Positions 56,170 through 64,000 of a stretch of 64,000 nt of DNA are shown piece after piece (position 1 is the stretch's first letter; every line of letters starts with the position of its first letter). This DNA is from Planctomyces sp. (GTDB lineage Bacteria; Planctomycetota; Planctomycetia; Planctomycetales; Planctomycetaceae): assembly GCA_019636235.1 (NCBI GenBank), contig JAHBXW010000008.1, positions 124,001 to 188,000 of the forward strand, given 5' to 3'. The translations under genes and the position numbers were made by a program. A model generated the notes under the pieces. It saw only the letters and a list, made by a program, of their open reading frames with translations. It had not been told where the DNA came from and ran no database searches.

Positions 56170-58320
56170 ATGAACAAACTCTCTCGACTTCGAACGGTGC
56201 TGCGGACCAGCGATGACGCTCCGCGTCGCGGCGGCTTCATGGTGCTGGCGGCCTTCTGCCTGATCGCCGCGCTGGCGTTTGTCTCGCTGTGCGTGGACGT
56301 CGGTTATCTGTCGCTGTCCAAGCAGCGGCTGCAGAACGCCGTGGACGCCGCGGCTCTGGCCGCCGCCATGGAGATCACGAACGCCGTGCAGACGGCCGGC
56401 GCCGACGTGCAGAACGTCACCGCTTATGCCGAGTCGCAGGCCCGCATCAAGGCCGTCGAAGTCGGCGCCCTCAACGGCGTGTACATCGACGGCAACCGCG
56501 ATGTCGCCTTCGGGCAGCGGCAGGTCGTCGACGGCAACGGCAACTTCCAGACGACCTGGGGCGCCTCGCCCGCCAACGTCGTCAAGGTCACGGCCCGCCG
56601 CGACAACAACGACATGGCCGCGCCGGACTCCAAGCTGACCCTGTTCTTCGCCGGCATCCTCGGCGACAAGACCGCCTCGCTGACCGCCAGCGCCGCCGCC
56701 TACGTCGAATCCCGCGACATCGTCTGCGTGCTCGACTACTCCGGCTCGATGAACGACGACAGCGGCTACTTCTCCCTGGGCATCCGCGACCGGACGCTCA
56801 TGGAAGCCAACATGCTGGACATCTGGAACATCCTCAGCGGCCTGCGGAACACCGGCGCCCTGCAGTTCGAACCGCAGTGGATGTCGACGACCGTCAACGG
56901 CTCGAATTCCAGCGGCACAGTCACCTTCCGGAACACCCAGGCCGATCTGTCGACCAACAAGAACATCACGTCCGTGCGGCTGACCTTCAGCGACGGCTCG
57001 ACGCAGACGACGAACTATTCCAACGCGTCCAACATTCGCAGCCTGTCCAACCTCGAACGCTCCAGCAATCCCAAGCGGACGATCAACGAGGTCCGGGCGA
57101 CCGTCACCTACCCGGGTTACGGCACGGTCCAGTCCGCCAGCGGATCGAATTCCTCGCGGACGGCCAACATCACGTTCAACGGACAGTCCGTGTCGGTGTC
57201 CACCAGCCACACCATGGCGTCGATCCGGTTGAATTACGCGCCCTCCGGAAACCAGACGTTCTCCGCCAGCGGCACCTCCCGCACGCAGAGCGGCAACGGG
57301 TCCTACATCTCGTCGGTCGTCGTCACCATGGGGACGACCTCCGTCACCGTCAACAACCCCAACGGCAGCACGCAGCCGAACGACACCCAGATCCTGACCT
57401 TCTCCGACAGCGTCGCCAACGTCCGCAGCTGCTTCAGCCTGAACGGCTCCTGGCCCTGGTCCGGCGGAAGCTGGAATGACTTCATCGCCTACTGCCGCAA
57501 GGAAAGCCCCTACACGAGCGACACCCAGATCACCGACGCCGGTTATTTCCGGCAGTACGGCGGCAAGTGCCTTGTGAACTATCTGCAGGAGAAGCGGGCC
57601 GCCTTCAATCAGTGCAACGATTTGTGGCGGACGCCGCACTACCCGTTCCACTCGATGAAGCAGGGCGTGCAGCTCTTCGCCGACTTCCTCGAAGACCTCA
57701 ACTTCGGCGATGAAATGGGCCTCGTGTGCTACGCCACGACCGCCCAGGTCGAGCACACGCTGAACTACGACGGCTACAACATCAACCTGTCGGCGAACCC
57801 GATCTGCGACCAATTCCAGGACATGAAGCAGATCATCGGCCACCGGCAGGCGAATCACTACACCAACACCACGAACATCGGCGGCGGACTGAAGCTCGGC
57901 AAGGAGCTGCTGGACAGCTCCAAGCGGCCCGGCACGCGGCCCACGATTCTGCTGATGACCGACGGCCTGGCCAACGTCCGGGACAACAGCTACTCGCTGC
58001 CCGGAAACTGGAACTGGAACGAATTGTTCGACTATGACGGCGACGGGACTGCGGACTACACGACGAACGATTCGTTCTGCCGCTATGCCCTGGGCATGGC
58101 GAAAGAAGCGGTCGACGCCGGGTACACGATCCACACCCTGTCCGTCGGCGCCGGCGCCGACACGAACCTCATGCGGGCGATCGCCTGGCTGGGACGCGGC
58201 ATCTACATCGAGGTGCCCGGCGATGTGTCGGTCGCCGAAATGGAAGAGCAGGTGCTGGAGGCTTTCAACCGGATCGCGGCCTTCGTGCCTCCGGCGAAAC
58301 TCGTCAGCGAAGTCGAATGA
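56170..58320 (+). CDS. TadG-like protein with VWA domain and repeat insertion
   Basis: The protein has 716 residues. The N-terminus (RRGGFMVLAAFCLIAALAFV, then QRLQNAVDAAALAAAME) is the TadG pattern. A VWA domain starts at residue 184 with MIDAS DYSGSM (189-194) and is completed much later by TRPTILLMTDGLAN and IHTLSVGAGADTN. Between the halves sits an insert of about 240 residues rich in Ser, Thr and Asn with two similar blocks (about 240-320 and 323-400). It is an exported adhesin-like or scaffold protein. The start is ATG 56170 with AGGA upstream; 56149 is also possible. A terminator follows. Confidence 0.8.
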   Translation: MNKLSRLRTVLRTSDDAPRRGGFMVLAAFCLIAALAFVSLCVDVGYLSLSKQRLQNAVDAAALAAAMEITNAVQTAGADVQNVTAYAESQARIKAVEVGALNGVYIDGNRDVAFGQRQVVDGNGNFQTTWGASPANVVKVTARRDNNDMAAPDSKLTLFFAGILGDKTASLTASAAAYVESRDIVCVLDYSGSMNDDSGYFSLGIRDRTLMEANMLDIWNILSGLRNTGALQFEPQWMSTTVNGSNSSGTVTFRNTQADLSTNKNITSVRLTFSDGSTQTTNYSNASNIRSLSNLERSSNPKRTINEVRATVTYPGYGTVQSASGSNSSRTANITFNGQSVSVSTSHTMASIRLNYAPSGNQTFSASGTSRTQSGNGSYISSVVVTMGTTSVTVNNPNGSTQPNDTQILTFSDSVANVRSCFSLNGSWPWSGGSWNDFIAYCRKESPYTSDTQITDAGYFRQYGGKCLVNYLQEKRAAFNQCNDLWRTPHYPFHSMKQGVQLFADFLEDLNFGDEMGLVCYATTAQVEHTLNYDGYNINLSANPICDQFQDMKQIIGHRQANHYTNTTNIGGGLKLGKELLDSSKRPGTRPTILLMTDGLANVRDNSYSLPGNWNWNELFDYDGDGTADYTTNDSFCRYALGMAKEAVDAGYTIHTLSVGAGADTNLMRAIAWLGRGIYIEVPGDVSVAEMEEQVLEAFNRIAAFVPPAKLVSEVE

Positions 58321-58357
58321 TCGCTGCCGCTTGAGGAAGGCTGAGTCGTGAACGAAC

Positions 58358-58395
58358 AAGCCGCGGGCTCCTCCGGGAGTCCGCGGCTTGGTTTC
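58358..58395. terminator. Hairpin terminator between convergent genes
   Basis: AAGCCGCGGGCTCC pairs with GGGAGTCCGCGGCTT with one G-T pair and a tiny loop, followed by GGTTTCG on the plus strand and preceded by ACGAAC, so the stem could serve both directions. Confidence 0.65.
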
Positions 58396-58421
58396 GTATC
58401 CGGGTGCGGCCCGGTTCCGGC

Positions 58422-61136
58422 CTAATCCCGAATCACATTGCCGTCGTCCCGCAGAATCCGGTTCTGGAACTGGACTGGATCGAGCGGGAGTCGCATCGTC
58501 AGCACCGAGCCGTCCGCCTGGCCGATTACGACGCCAGCAGCGCCCGGGCGGCCGATCTCCGGCAACGGCTGCCCCGGCTCGAATGGAATGTCCTCCGGCT
58601 TGGTCCAGGGAATCTCCCGCACCGCTTCCACGATGGCGATGGTGTTCGACGTCCCATCGGTGATCTGCGACATCTGAACCCCCGTGGTGACGCCCAGGAT
58701 CGTCCGCGAGCCGACAAACCCAAAGTACGACGCATTGCGCGACTCCGGCGCCGCTTTCGGACTGCGGTAGACGGCGGGCATCTTCGCCAGCACCTTGAGA
58801 TTATTCTCGCTGTCCCAGGGCTGGTCCTTCCGGTACTCGTTGTAGAGGTCTGACTGATCGATGAACGGCAGGATCGCGACCCGCCAGCTGTGCGGCGTCT
58901 TGCCGTCCGGACCGAGCACGCTCGACGGCGGGAAGTGCCCGTAAACATCGTAGTAGTTGTGCAGCGCGAGCAGGATCTGCTTGAGATTGTTCTTCTCCTG
59001 AGCGTCCTGGGCCGCCCCGCGCGCGTTCCTGATCGCCGGCAACAGCGTCGCCGTCAGCATCGGCAGTTCGCCGGCATTGGCCATGCTTGTCGCCGACACC
59101 AGCGCGTCCTGCGTTGTGATTCTGAACCGATCCAGAAACGCGTCGCCCAGATTGGTCAGCCGCAGCACCATGGCGCTCTCCTCCGCCGACGCGCGGCTGG
59201 CATGACTGCGGTGCACCGAAAGCGCATTACGGCCCAAGGTCACCAGGGCTTCCAGCGTCTGCTGGACGATCTTTGCGGACTGTGCGTCATCAGCGAGCGC
59301 CAGGCCCTGCAGCAAGAGTTGTTCGCTCAACGTCAGCCCCAGGCCGGCGGCGCGCGTGGACATCAACAGCGGGCCCACCGTCGCGATCTCCACAGGCAGC
59401 GGATTTCGCGCCAGTATGTCTCTGAAGGACGTCAATTGTCCGGCCACAAACAGGTCGTGGCCCGAGACCTGCTGCCAGATGTTCTGCAATTCGGGCGCGG
59501 CGGAGCCCCGGGGGCCCGAGATCAACATCCGCCGCAGGACCGCTTCGTCCTCGACCAGAATCAGCGTCTTGGAATCGATCACTGCATACGCCGAACGTCC
59601 GCCGAATCCATACGCGCGGCCGGGAAGCGGTTGTGTGGGGTTCACCGTGTGAATCGTCCGGCCGTCGAACTCCGACGGCGTCGCGCGAGGCAGCAACGCG
59701 TCGGCGATCGCCTGCGCCTGGCCCTCCGCCGCCGTGCGAATGATGAATCCGGGCCGCTCCGACGCCGGCAGCCCCGTCAGCGCCGAGAAATTCTGCAGGA
59801 TGACGATCGCCACGGAATCGATCTGGTCGTACGGGATCTTCGGGCCATCATCCCCCTGCTCCTCGGTCAACGCCTCGGCAATCGGGCGAAACGCCGCCTG
59901 CGACAGCAGCCGCTGCGGGCGAACGCCAATCACCGCCCAGGTGTCCCTGGGCACCCAGTCCAGCGACATCGTGGCGGCCGGACGGGTCGCCGGCGCGGCC
60001 GTGCTCTGCGGCGGATCGGCCGCCAACGCCGACTGCGGACCAATCGCGCCCGGGCCTCGCAGTCCAGAAATGGCCAGCCCCGCCAGCAGCAGCAGGGCCA
60101 GGCTCGCCGTCCGGACACGGGCCGGAGTGCGAATCAGGAATTGTCGTGGGTCGCGCAACATCTCGAGCCTCCTTAAGAACGTCCGATGAGTGGGAACAAA
60201 CGCCCGGACCGGCCAGCCCACCGGCCGATCCGCCTCCCGCAGCGCCAGCTGCGCCAATGTCTCCAGATACGATTGCCGCCCGCCCGCCAACGGCGCCGCA
60301 GCCGCGTCCGCCGCCAGCTCCTGATCGAGCCGCAACCGGCTCGCCAGCCAGTGCACCAGCGGGTGGTAGAAGTGGATCACCAGACTGCCCTGCGCCAACA
60401 GCCACGCCGCGTAATCCCGGTTTCGAATGTGCGCCAGCTCGTGCGCCAGCACCGCGCGCAGCTCCGAGGGACTCCATTTCCGCCAACCCGTCGGCAACAG
60501 AATGACGGGGCGGCGCCAGCCCACCGTCGCCGGCGTCCCCAGCCGATCCGTCTGGGCCACGTCGATCCGCCCCACGCAGCCCAGCTCCGCCTGCAGCACG
60601 TCCATCAACTCCGACAGGCCGCGGTCCTCAAGGCGCCGGCTGCTCCTCCGTAAGCGAAGCACGGCCAGCCAGCCGCCCAGGGTCCGCAGCACGCCGATGC
60701 CGATCAGCCCGAAGGCCGCGATCGCCGCCAGCCGCAAGCCAGACCATCGCGATTCGACGGCGGTCGGCGCCTCAACCGCCGTCGGCGCCAGCAACGCCTC
60801 GCGGAATCCCGTCCAGGCCGCCGTCAGGACCGAATCCGTATCGAGGCCGCGGCGGTTCGTCGGCGAGTCGGCCGCGATGTTCTCAGAGGCCTGGCTGGAA
60901 GGCGCCACGGAGGCCGCGGCTGGACGTTCGGGCCGCCAGATCGACCGCGTCCAGTTCGGCCAGGGACTCAGCGACAGGGCCGTCACCAGCACAACCGCCG
61001 CCAGCGATCCCAACGCCACCGCGGACCGCAACTCGGCGGCGCGGGTCCTGAGCGCCGCATGGGCCAGCGTTCCGAGCAGCGCGACCAGCGTCACCTGCAC
61101 AACGCACCACAGGACAATTTGCGAATCGGCGCTCAT
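58422..61136 (-). CDS. M56 (BlaR1-like) metallopeptidase fused to a DUF1559 domain
   Basis: The protein has 904 residues. Membrane helices are near 8-28, 38-56, 133-160 and about 345-362. The cytoplasmic zinc peptidase has AHELAHIRNRD (HExxH at 232-236) and third ligand DQELAAD (Glu273), as in BlaR1/MecR1. Outside the last helix lies a long domain of about 330 residues, then a DUF1559 region from about 690 (NNLKQILLALHNYYDVYGHF, ITDGTSNTIAIVEA, QADGSVLTMRL). DUF1559 normally sits behind a pilin-like helix; here it is on a peptidase. The start ATG overlaps the repressor stop (61133-61136). Confidence 0.85.
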   Translation of the reverse strand: MSADSQIVLWCVVQVTLVALLGTLAHAALRTRAAELRSAVALGSLAAVVLVTALSLSPWPNWTRSIWRPERPAAASVAPSSQASENIAADSPTNRRGLDTDSVLTAAWTGFREALLAPTAVEAPTAVESRWSGLRLAAIAAFGLIGIGVLRTLGGWLAVLRLRRSSRRLEDRGLSELMDVLQAELGCVGRIDVAQTDRLGTPATVGWRRPVILLPTGWRKWSPSELRAVLAHELAHIRNRDYAAWLLAQGSLVIHFYHPLVHWLASRLRLDQELAADAAAAPLAGGRQSYLETLAQLALREADRPVGWPVRAFVPTHRTFLRRLEMLRDPRQFLIRTPARVRTASLALLLLAGLAISGLRGPGAIGPQSALAADPPQSTAAPATRPAATMSLDWVPRDTWAVIGVRPQRLLSQAAFRPIAEALTEEQGDDGPKIPYDQIDSVAIVILQNFSALTGLPASERPGFIIRTAAEGQAQAIADALLPRATPSEFDGRTIHTVNPTQPLPGRAYGFGGRSAYAVIDSKTLILVEDEAVLRRMLISGPRGSAAPELQNIWQQVSGHDLFVAGQLTSFRDILARNPLPVEIATVGPLLMSTRAAGLGLTLSEQLLLQGLALADDAQSAKIVQQTLEALVTLGRNALSVHRSHASRASAEESAMVLRLTNLGDAFLDRFRITTQDALVSATSMANAGELPMLTATLLPAIRNARGAAQDAQEKNNLKQILLALHNYYDVYGHFPPSSVLGPDGKTPHSWRVAILPFIDQSDLYNEYRKDQPWDSENNLKVLAKMPAVYRSPKAAPESRNASYFGFVGSRTILGVTTGVQMSQITDGTSNTIAIVEAVREIPWTKPEDIPFEPGQPLPEIGRPGAAGVVIGQADGSVLTMRLPLDPVQFQNRILRDDGNVIRD

Positions 61137-61516
61137 CGCTTGCTCTCCTTCAGGATCTGTTCGAGCACCTTACGCTCCTGCGACGTGAGTCGTTGGCGAT
61201 CAAACAGGCGCATCAGCAGCGCGTCCCGCTTGCCACCGAACACCCGCTGCAGGAGTTCGCCGACGAGGTTTCCGGAGACGTCCTCGAAACTGCGGATCGG
61301 TTCATATCGATAGGGGCGTTCCTCGCAGGTCATGCGGAGGAAGCCCTTTTCGTGGAGGATTCGCATGAGCGTGGAGACGGTGGTGTGGGCCAGGTCGCGC
61401 CCCTGATCGGCGAGCCGGTCGCGGACTTCGGCGACGGTGGTTTCGCCGAGATCCCAGACGGCGTGCATGACTTCGAGTTCGCGTTCGGTGAGTTCCCGGG
61501 CTTTGGGCCGCGCCAT
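61133..61516 (-). CDS. BlaI/MecI/CopY-family transcriptional repressor
   Basis: The protein has 127 residues. The winged helix is visible: LTERELEVMHAVWDLGETTV, VRDRLADQGRDLAHTTVSTL and GFLRMTCEERPYRYEPI; a helical dimer domain follows. The family is inactivated when the partner M56 peptidase cleaves it. It overlaps the M56 gene by four bases (ATGA), so the pair is coupled. The ATG at 61516 starts MARPKARELTERELEVMHAV. A strong promoter lies upstream at 61559-61588. Confidence 0.9.
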   Translation of the reverse strand: MARPKARELTERELEVMHAVWDLGETTVAEVRDRLADQGRDLAHTTVSTLMRILHEKGFLRMTCEERPYRYEPIRSFEDVSGNLVGELLQRVFGGKRDALLMRLFDRQRLTSQERKVLEQILKESKR

Positions 61517-61558
61517 GGATCTGGTCTCCGGACAGAGCTTTGGTTTTTCCGTTTTGGT

Positions 61559-61588
61559 TTTATAGAATCCGTCCGCCGTCGTCGTCAA
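61559..61588 (-). promoter_or_regulatory. Sigma-70-type promoter of the repressor-peptidase operon
   Basis: On the minus strand TTGACG (61588-61583) and TATAAA (61564-61559) are 18 bases apart. The start would fall near 61552, about 35 bases before the repressor ATG. I see no TACA-TGTA type operator of the classical BlaI kind, so the binding site is unknown. Confidence 0.65.
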
Positions 61589-61664
61589 GAGGGCAGTTTT
61601 GGATTTCTCGTAATGGCGGGGCCGCGTCCGACGGCAAAGCCGTCGGCTGGGACCAGCGTCAATC

Positions 61665-61684
61665 CATGACCAAATGACCAATCC
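61665..61684. repeat. Short TGACCAAA-type repeats
   Basis: CCATGACCAAATGACCAATC contains two ATGACCAA units, like the run at 41240-41286. The stretch 61589-61815 otherwise shows no gene. Confidence 0.4.
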
Positions 61685-61815
61685 GCTGGGCGCCACGGTT
61701 GGCTCGTCCGACCGTGCTGGCCGTCGCGGGAGTCAGCCCCGGGAGTGAGAACATCAAGACACCCGCGTGGTGGGTCATCGCACTCGACCGTTCGGTCTCG
61801 TGGCTCGACCGCACC

Positions 61816-62871
61816 CTACGGCCCCGCCCGCCGCTCCGTCTCCTCCACCAGCGCGTCCCATTGCGACCGCCCAGACAGAAACTCCAGCCCAATGTCGACC
61901 GCGAAACACGCCGGACCATCCGGCCACCGTGGCAGCTTGACCAGATCCTTCAGCGTGCACACCAGCGCCTCCGCGCCGCGCTCCCGCGCATGCCGCTGAA
62001 TCCGCTCCACAGCCTCGCCGTCGAACGGACAGTGATCCGGGAACGCGAGCAGCCCCCCCTCGTCGATCCGCAGCCCCGCGAGTTCCAGCGTCCGCCGAAA
62101 CCCTTCCGGATTCCCGATCCCGCAGAACGCCGCCAGTCGCCGCGAACGCAGCGACTCCAGCATCACACGCTCGTTGACGTCTGCGGCGGAAATCAGCCCC
62201 CGCGGCGCGAACCGCGTCACGATCGCGTCGCCGCCGACTTCGCCCCGCAGCCGATCCAGAGCCTCCGCCGAAACCTGATCGCCGCGCGTGATCATCACCA
62301 GGTCCGCCCGCGCCAATGACCCCCGCGGCTCGCGCAGCAACCCCCTCGGCAGCAATCGCCCATACCCCCACGGATTGGTCGCGTCGATTAACACGACGTC
62401 GATGTCGCGATGCAGCCGCCGGTGCTGGAACCCGTCGTCCAGAACGACCGCCCCGCAGCCGTCGAGTTCGATGAGTTCCCGCGCCGCGGCGACGCGATCC
62501 CGATTCTGCCGATGGGGCGCGCCCGGACACAGGCGATCGAGGACCCGTCGCTCATCGTTGCCCGATGCGTCCAGCGAGCGGTAGCCGCGGCTGGCGATTC
62601 CCGCGCGGACGCCGCGGGCCGTCAATTCCGTGACGAGCGCCGCGACGACGGGCGTCTTGCCCACGCCGCCGGTCGTCAGGTTGCCGATGCTGATCACCGG
62701 CGCGGAGACGGCCTGGATCGTCCGCCAGCGCCCGTCAAAGGCAAGGTTGCGCGCGGCAATCGCCAATCGGTAAGCGGGCGTCGCGAGGTTCAGCAGCGCT
62801 CGCGTCGACGCGGCCAGGGCTCCCCGCTTGCGGCCGGAGACGACGTCCAGAAACCAGGCCTCGCCCGTCAT
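61816..62871 (-). CDS. lpxK: Tetraacyldisaccharide 4'-kinase
   Basis: The protein has 351 residues. The P-loop SIGNLTTGGVGKTPVVAAL near 60-78 and VVLDDGFQHRRLHRDIDVVL (DDGFQH) are the LpxK hallmarks. It phosphorylates the lipid A precursor at the inner membrane, so the host probably makes lipid A. The ATG at 62871 gives MTGEAWFLDVVSGRKRG, close to the usual start. A GTG at 62904 that overlaps the gatA stop (GTGA) is an alternative. Confidence 0.9.
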   Translation of the reverse strand: MTGEAWFLDVVSGRKRGALAASTRALLNLATPAYRLAIAARNLAFDGRWRTIQAVSAPVISIGNLTTGGVGKTPVVAALVTELTARGVRAGIASRGYRSLDASGNDERRVLDRLCPGAPHRQNRDRVAAARELIELDGCGAVVLDDGFQHRRLHRDIDVVLIDATNPWGYGRLLPRGLLREPRGSLARADLVMITRGDQVSAEALDRLRGEVGGDAIVTRFAPRGLISAADVNERVMLESLRSRRLAAFCGIGNPEGFRRTLELAGLRIDEGGLLAFPDHCPFDGEAVERIQRHARERGAEALVCTLKDLVKLPRWPDGPACFAVDIGLEFLSGRSQWDALVEETERRAGP

Positions 62872-62900
62872 GCGTGTTCCGCGGCTGCGGTGTCCATCGC

Positions 62901-64000
62901 TCACGCGCCGCAGGGGGCGACGCGCGGCCAGTTGGTTTCGCGTTCGTACATTCGCGCCGCGCGCAGCAGCCGTTCCTCCTCGAACGCCGGCGCCAGCAGC
63001 TGCAGACCAACGGGCAGGGCCGCGGACGTCATTCCGCAGGGCAGCGAGATGCCCGGGATTCCGGCGAGATTCGCGCCGATGGTGTAAATGTCCATCAGAT
63101 ACATCGCCAGCGGATCGTCGATCAGCGAACCCAGCGCGAAGGCCGGCGTGGGCGAGGCGGGAGAGACGATGACGTCGCAGGCCTCAAACGCCCTTTGATA
63201 GTCCTGCTGGATCAGCCGCCGCACGCGCAGCGCCTTCAGGTAGTAGGCCTCATAATACCCGGAAGAGAGCGCGAACGTTCCCAGCATGATCCGGCGTTTG
63301 ACTTCGTCGCCAAACGCTTCGCCCCGCGACGTCGAATACATGTCGACCAGGCCGTCGAACGATTCCGCCCGATGCCCGTAATGCACGCCGTCATAGCGGG
63401 CCAGATTGCTCGAGGCCTCGCACGAAGCGATGATGTAATACGCCGCCACGCAGGATTGCTGATGCGGCAGCGCGACGTCGACCAAAGTCGCGCCCAGCCC
63501 CTCGTAAACCTTCAGCGCCGCCTGCACGGCGCTGGCCACGTCCGCATCCAGCCCCTCGCCGAAGTGCTCGCGGACGACGCCGATCCGCAGCCCCTCCAGC
63601 GGCTGATCGAACGTCCGGCTGTACGCGGGAACGTCCCTTCGGACGGATGTCGAGTCCCGCGGATCGTGCCCGGAGATGGCTTCCAGCAGCCGGGCCGCGC
63701 CCTCCACGTCCGTCGCAAACGGACCGATCTGATCCAGCGAACTCGCATACGCGATCAGGCCGTACCGCGACACCGCGCCATACGTCGGCTTCATCCCCAC
63801 CACGCCGCAAAATGAGGCCGGCTGGCGGATCGATCCCCCCGTGTCGGAGCCCAGCGACAGCGGAACCATGGCCGCGGCCACGGCCGCCGCCGAGCCGCCG
63901 CTCGACCCCCCCGGCGTGCGCGTCAGGTCCCAGGGATTGCGGGTCGCCTGAAAGGCCGAATTCTCGCAGGACGAGCCCATCGCAAACTCGTCCATGTTCG
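62901..64000 (-). CDS. gatA: Asp/Glu-tRNA amidotransferase subunit A, 5' end outside the window
   Basis: About 366 residues are seen and the N-terminus lies beyond 64000. The frame enters at [16 protein letters not shown]. The amidase signature is complete: [20 protein letters not shown] and [15 protein letters not shown], holding the two catalytic Ser. It makes ammonia from Gln and amidates Glu-tRNA(Gln) or Asp-tRNA(Asn) with GatB and GatC. lpxK follows directly. Confidence 0.95.
   Translation of the reverse strand, partial: NMDEFAMGSSCENSAFQATRNPWDLTRTPGGSSGGSAAAVAAAMVPLSLGSDTGGSIRQPASFCGVVGMKPTYGAVSRYGLIAYASSLDQIGPFATDVEGAARLLEAISGHDPRDSTSVRRDVPAYSRTFDQPLEGLRIGVVREHFGEGLDADVASAVQAALKVYEGLGATLVDVALPHQQSCVAAYYIIASCEASSNLARYDGVHYGHRAESFDGLVDMYSTSRGEAFGDEVKRRIMLGTFALSSGYYEAYYLKALRVRRLIQQDYQRAFEACDVIVSPASPTPAFALGSLIDDPLAMYLMDIYTIGANLAGIPGISLPCGMTSAALPVGLQLLAPAFEEERLLRAARMYERETNWPRVAPCGA

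Noticed and set aside
56023-58359. 778-codon open frame on the minus strand
   Set aside because: It is the antisense shadow of the TadG/VWA gene; the plus frame has clear TadG and VWA motifs and the minus frame has none.
61517-61600. Classical BlaI operator (TACA-TGTA dyad)
   Set aside because: No such dyad is visible in the promoter of the repressor gene.

Overview
The window is GC-rich, gene-dense bacterial chromosome. It most likely comes from a member of the Planctomycetota (Planctomycetales-like). The basis is the gene content: DUF1559, DUF1570 and DUF1573 proteins, a Tat-exported Gfo/Idh/MocA oxidoreductase, many secreted proteins of unknown function, TadE/TadG-like surface proteins, a GH3 adenylating enzyme, a class II ribonucleotide reductase, and short hairpin repeats between genes. 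No phage, plasmid, insertion sequence with a transposase, CRISPR array or rRNA was found. One tRNA is present.

Layout. 1-1267 is the 3' end of nrdJ. 1268-1836 is filled with hairpin repeats. 1837-6443 holds a methyltransferase, a secreted metallo-beta-lactamase-fold protein, a dynamin-like GTPase and a small membrane protein. 6507-8618 is a SNF2-family helicase. 8767-16892 looks like a surface-polysaccharide region: a GT2 glycosyltransferase translationally coupled to a methyltransferase, then a divergent run of GT-C-type membrane protein, lipoprotein, Wza-like export protein and TadG-like protein. 16950-21267 carries a multipass membrane protein, a membrane-anchored PP2C phosphatase and a secreted beta-propeller. 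21268-23730 has two small-family planctomycete proteins between copies of a hairpin-ended repeat. 23731-25844 holds a VOC protein, tRNA-Leu(UAG), an HPF/RaiA-like protein and a secreted protein.

26128-27303 is nuoI-nuoA, a two-gene Complex I fragment with an enlarged NuoA. 27394-35337 contains a secreted DUF1570 peptidase-like protein, a polysaccharide deacetylase, and a co-directional set (DUF58, GNAT, GH3, LPG-synthase-C/DUF2156) that may form a lipid or amino-acid conjugation operon. 35592-40538 is a Ser/Thr kinase, a Gfo/Idh/MocA protein lacking the usual catalytic Lys, and a secreted Pro/Gln-rich coiled-coil protein. 40539-41470 is a gene-poor island of palindromic repeats. 41471-54585 is mostly housekeeping: DinB-like protein, pepT, ribBA, a VOC protein, pcm, typA, a basic histone-tail-like small protein, a DUF1573 protein, a C45 peptidase and polA.

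55060-58320 is a TadE-TadE-TadG(VWA) cluster without pilus machinery. 58422-61516 is a BlaI-type repressor coupled to an M56 metallopeptidase fused to a DUF1559 domain. 61816-64000 is lpxK behind the 5'-truncated gatA.

The most noteworthy signals are: the repeat element whose hairpin arms differ by compensatory changes; the DUF58-GNAT-GH3-DUF2156 operon; the M56-DUF1559 sensor fusion; the repeat insertion inside the VWA domain; and the altered catalytic motif in the Gfo/Idh/MocA protein. All assignments are from reading the sequence; no database search was run.
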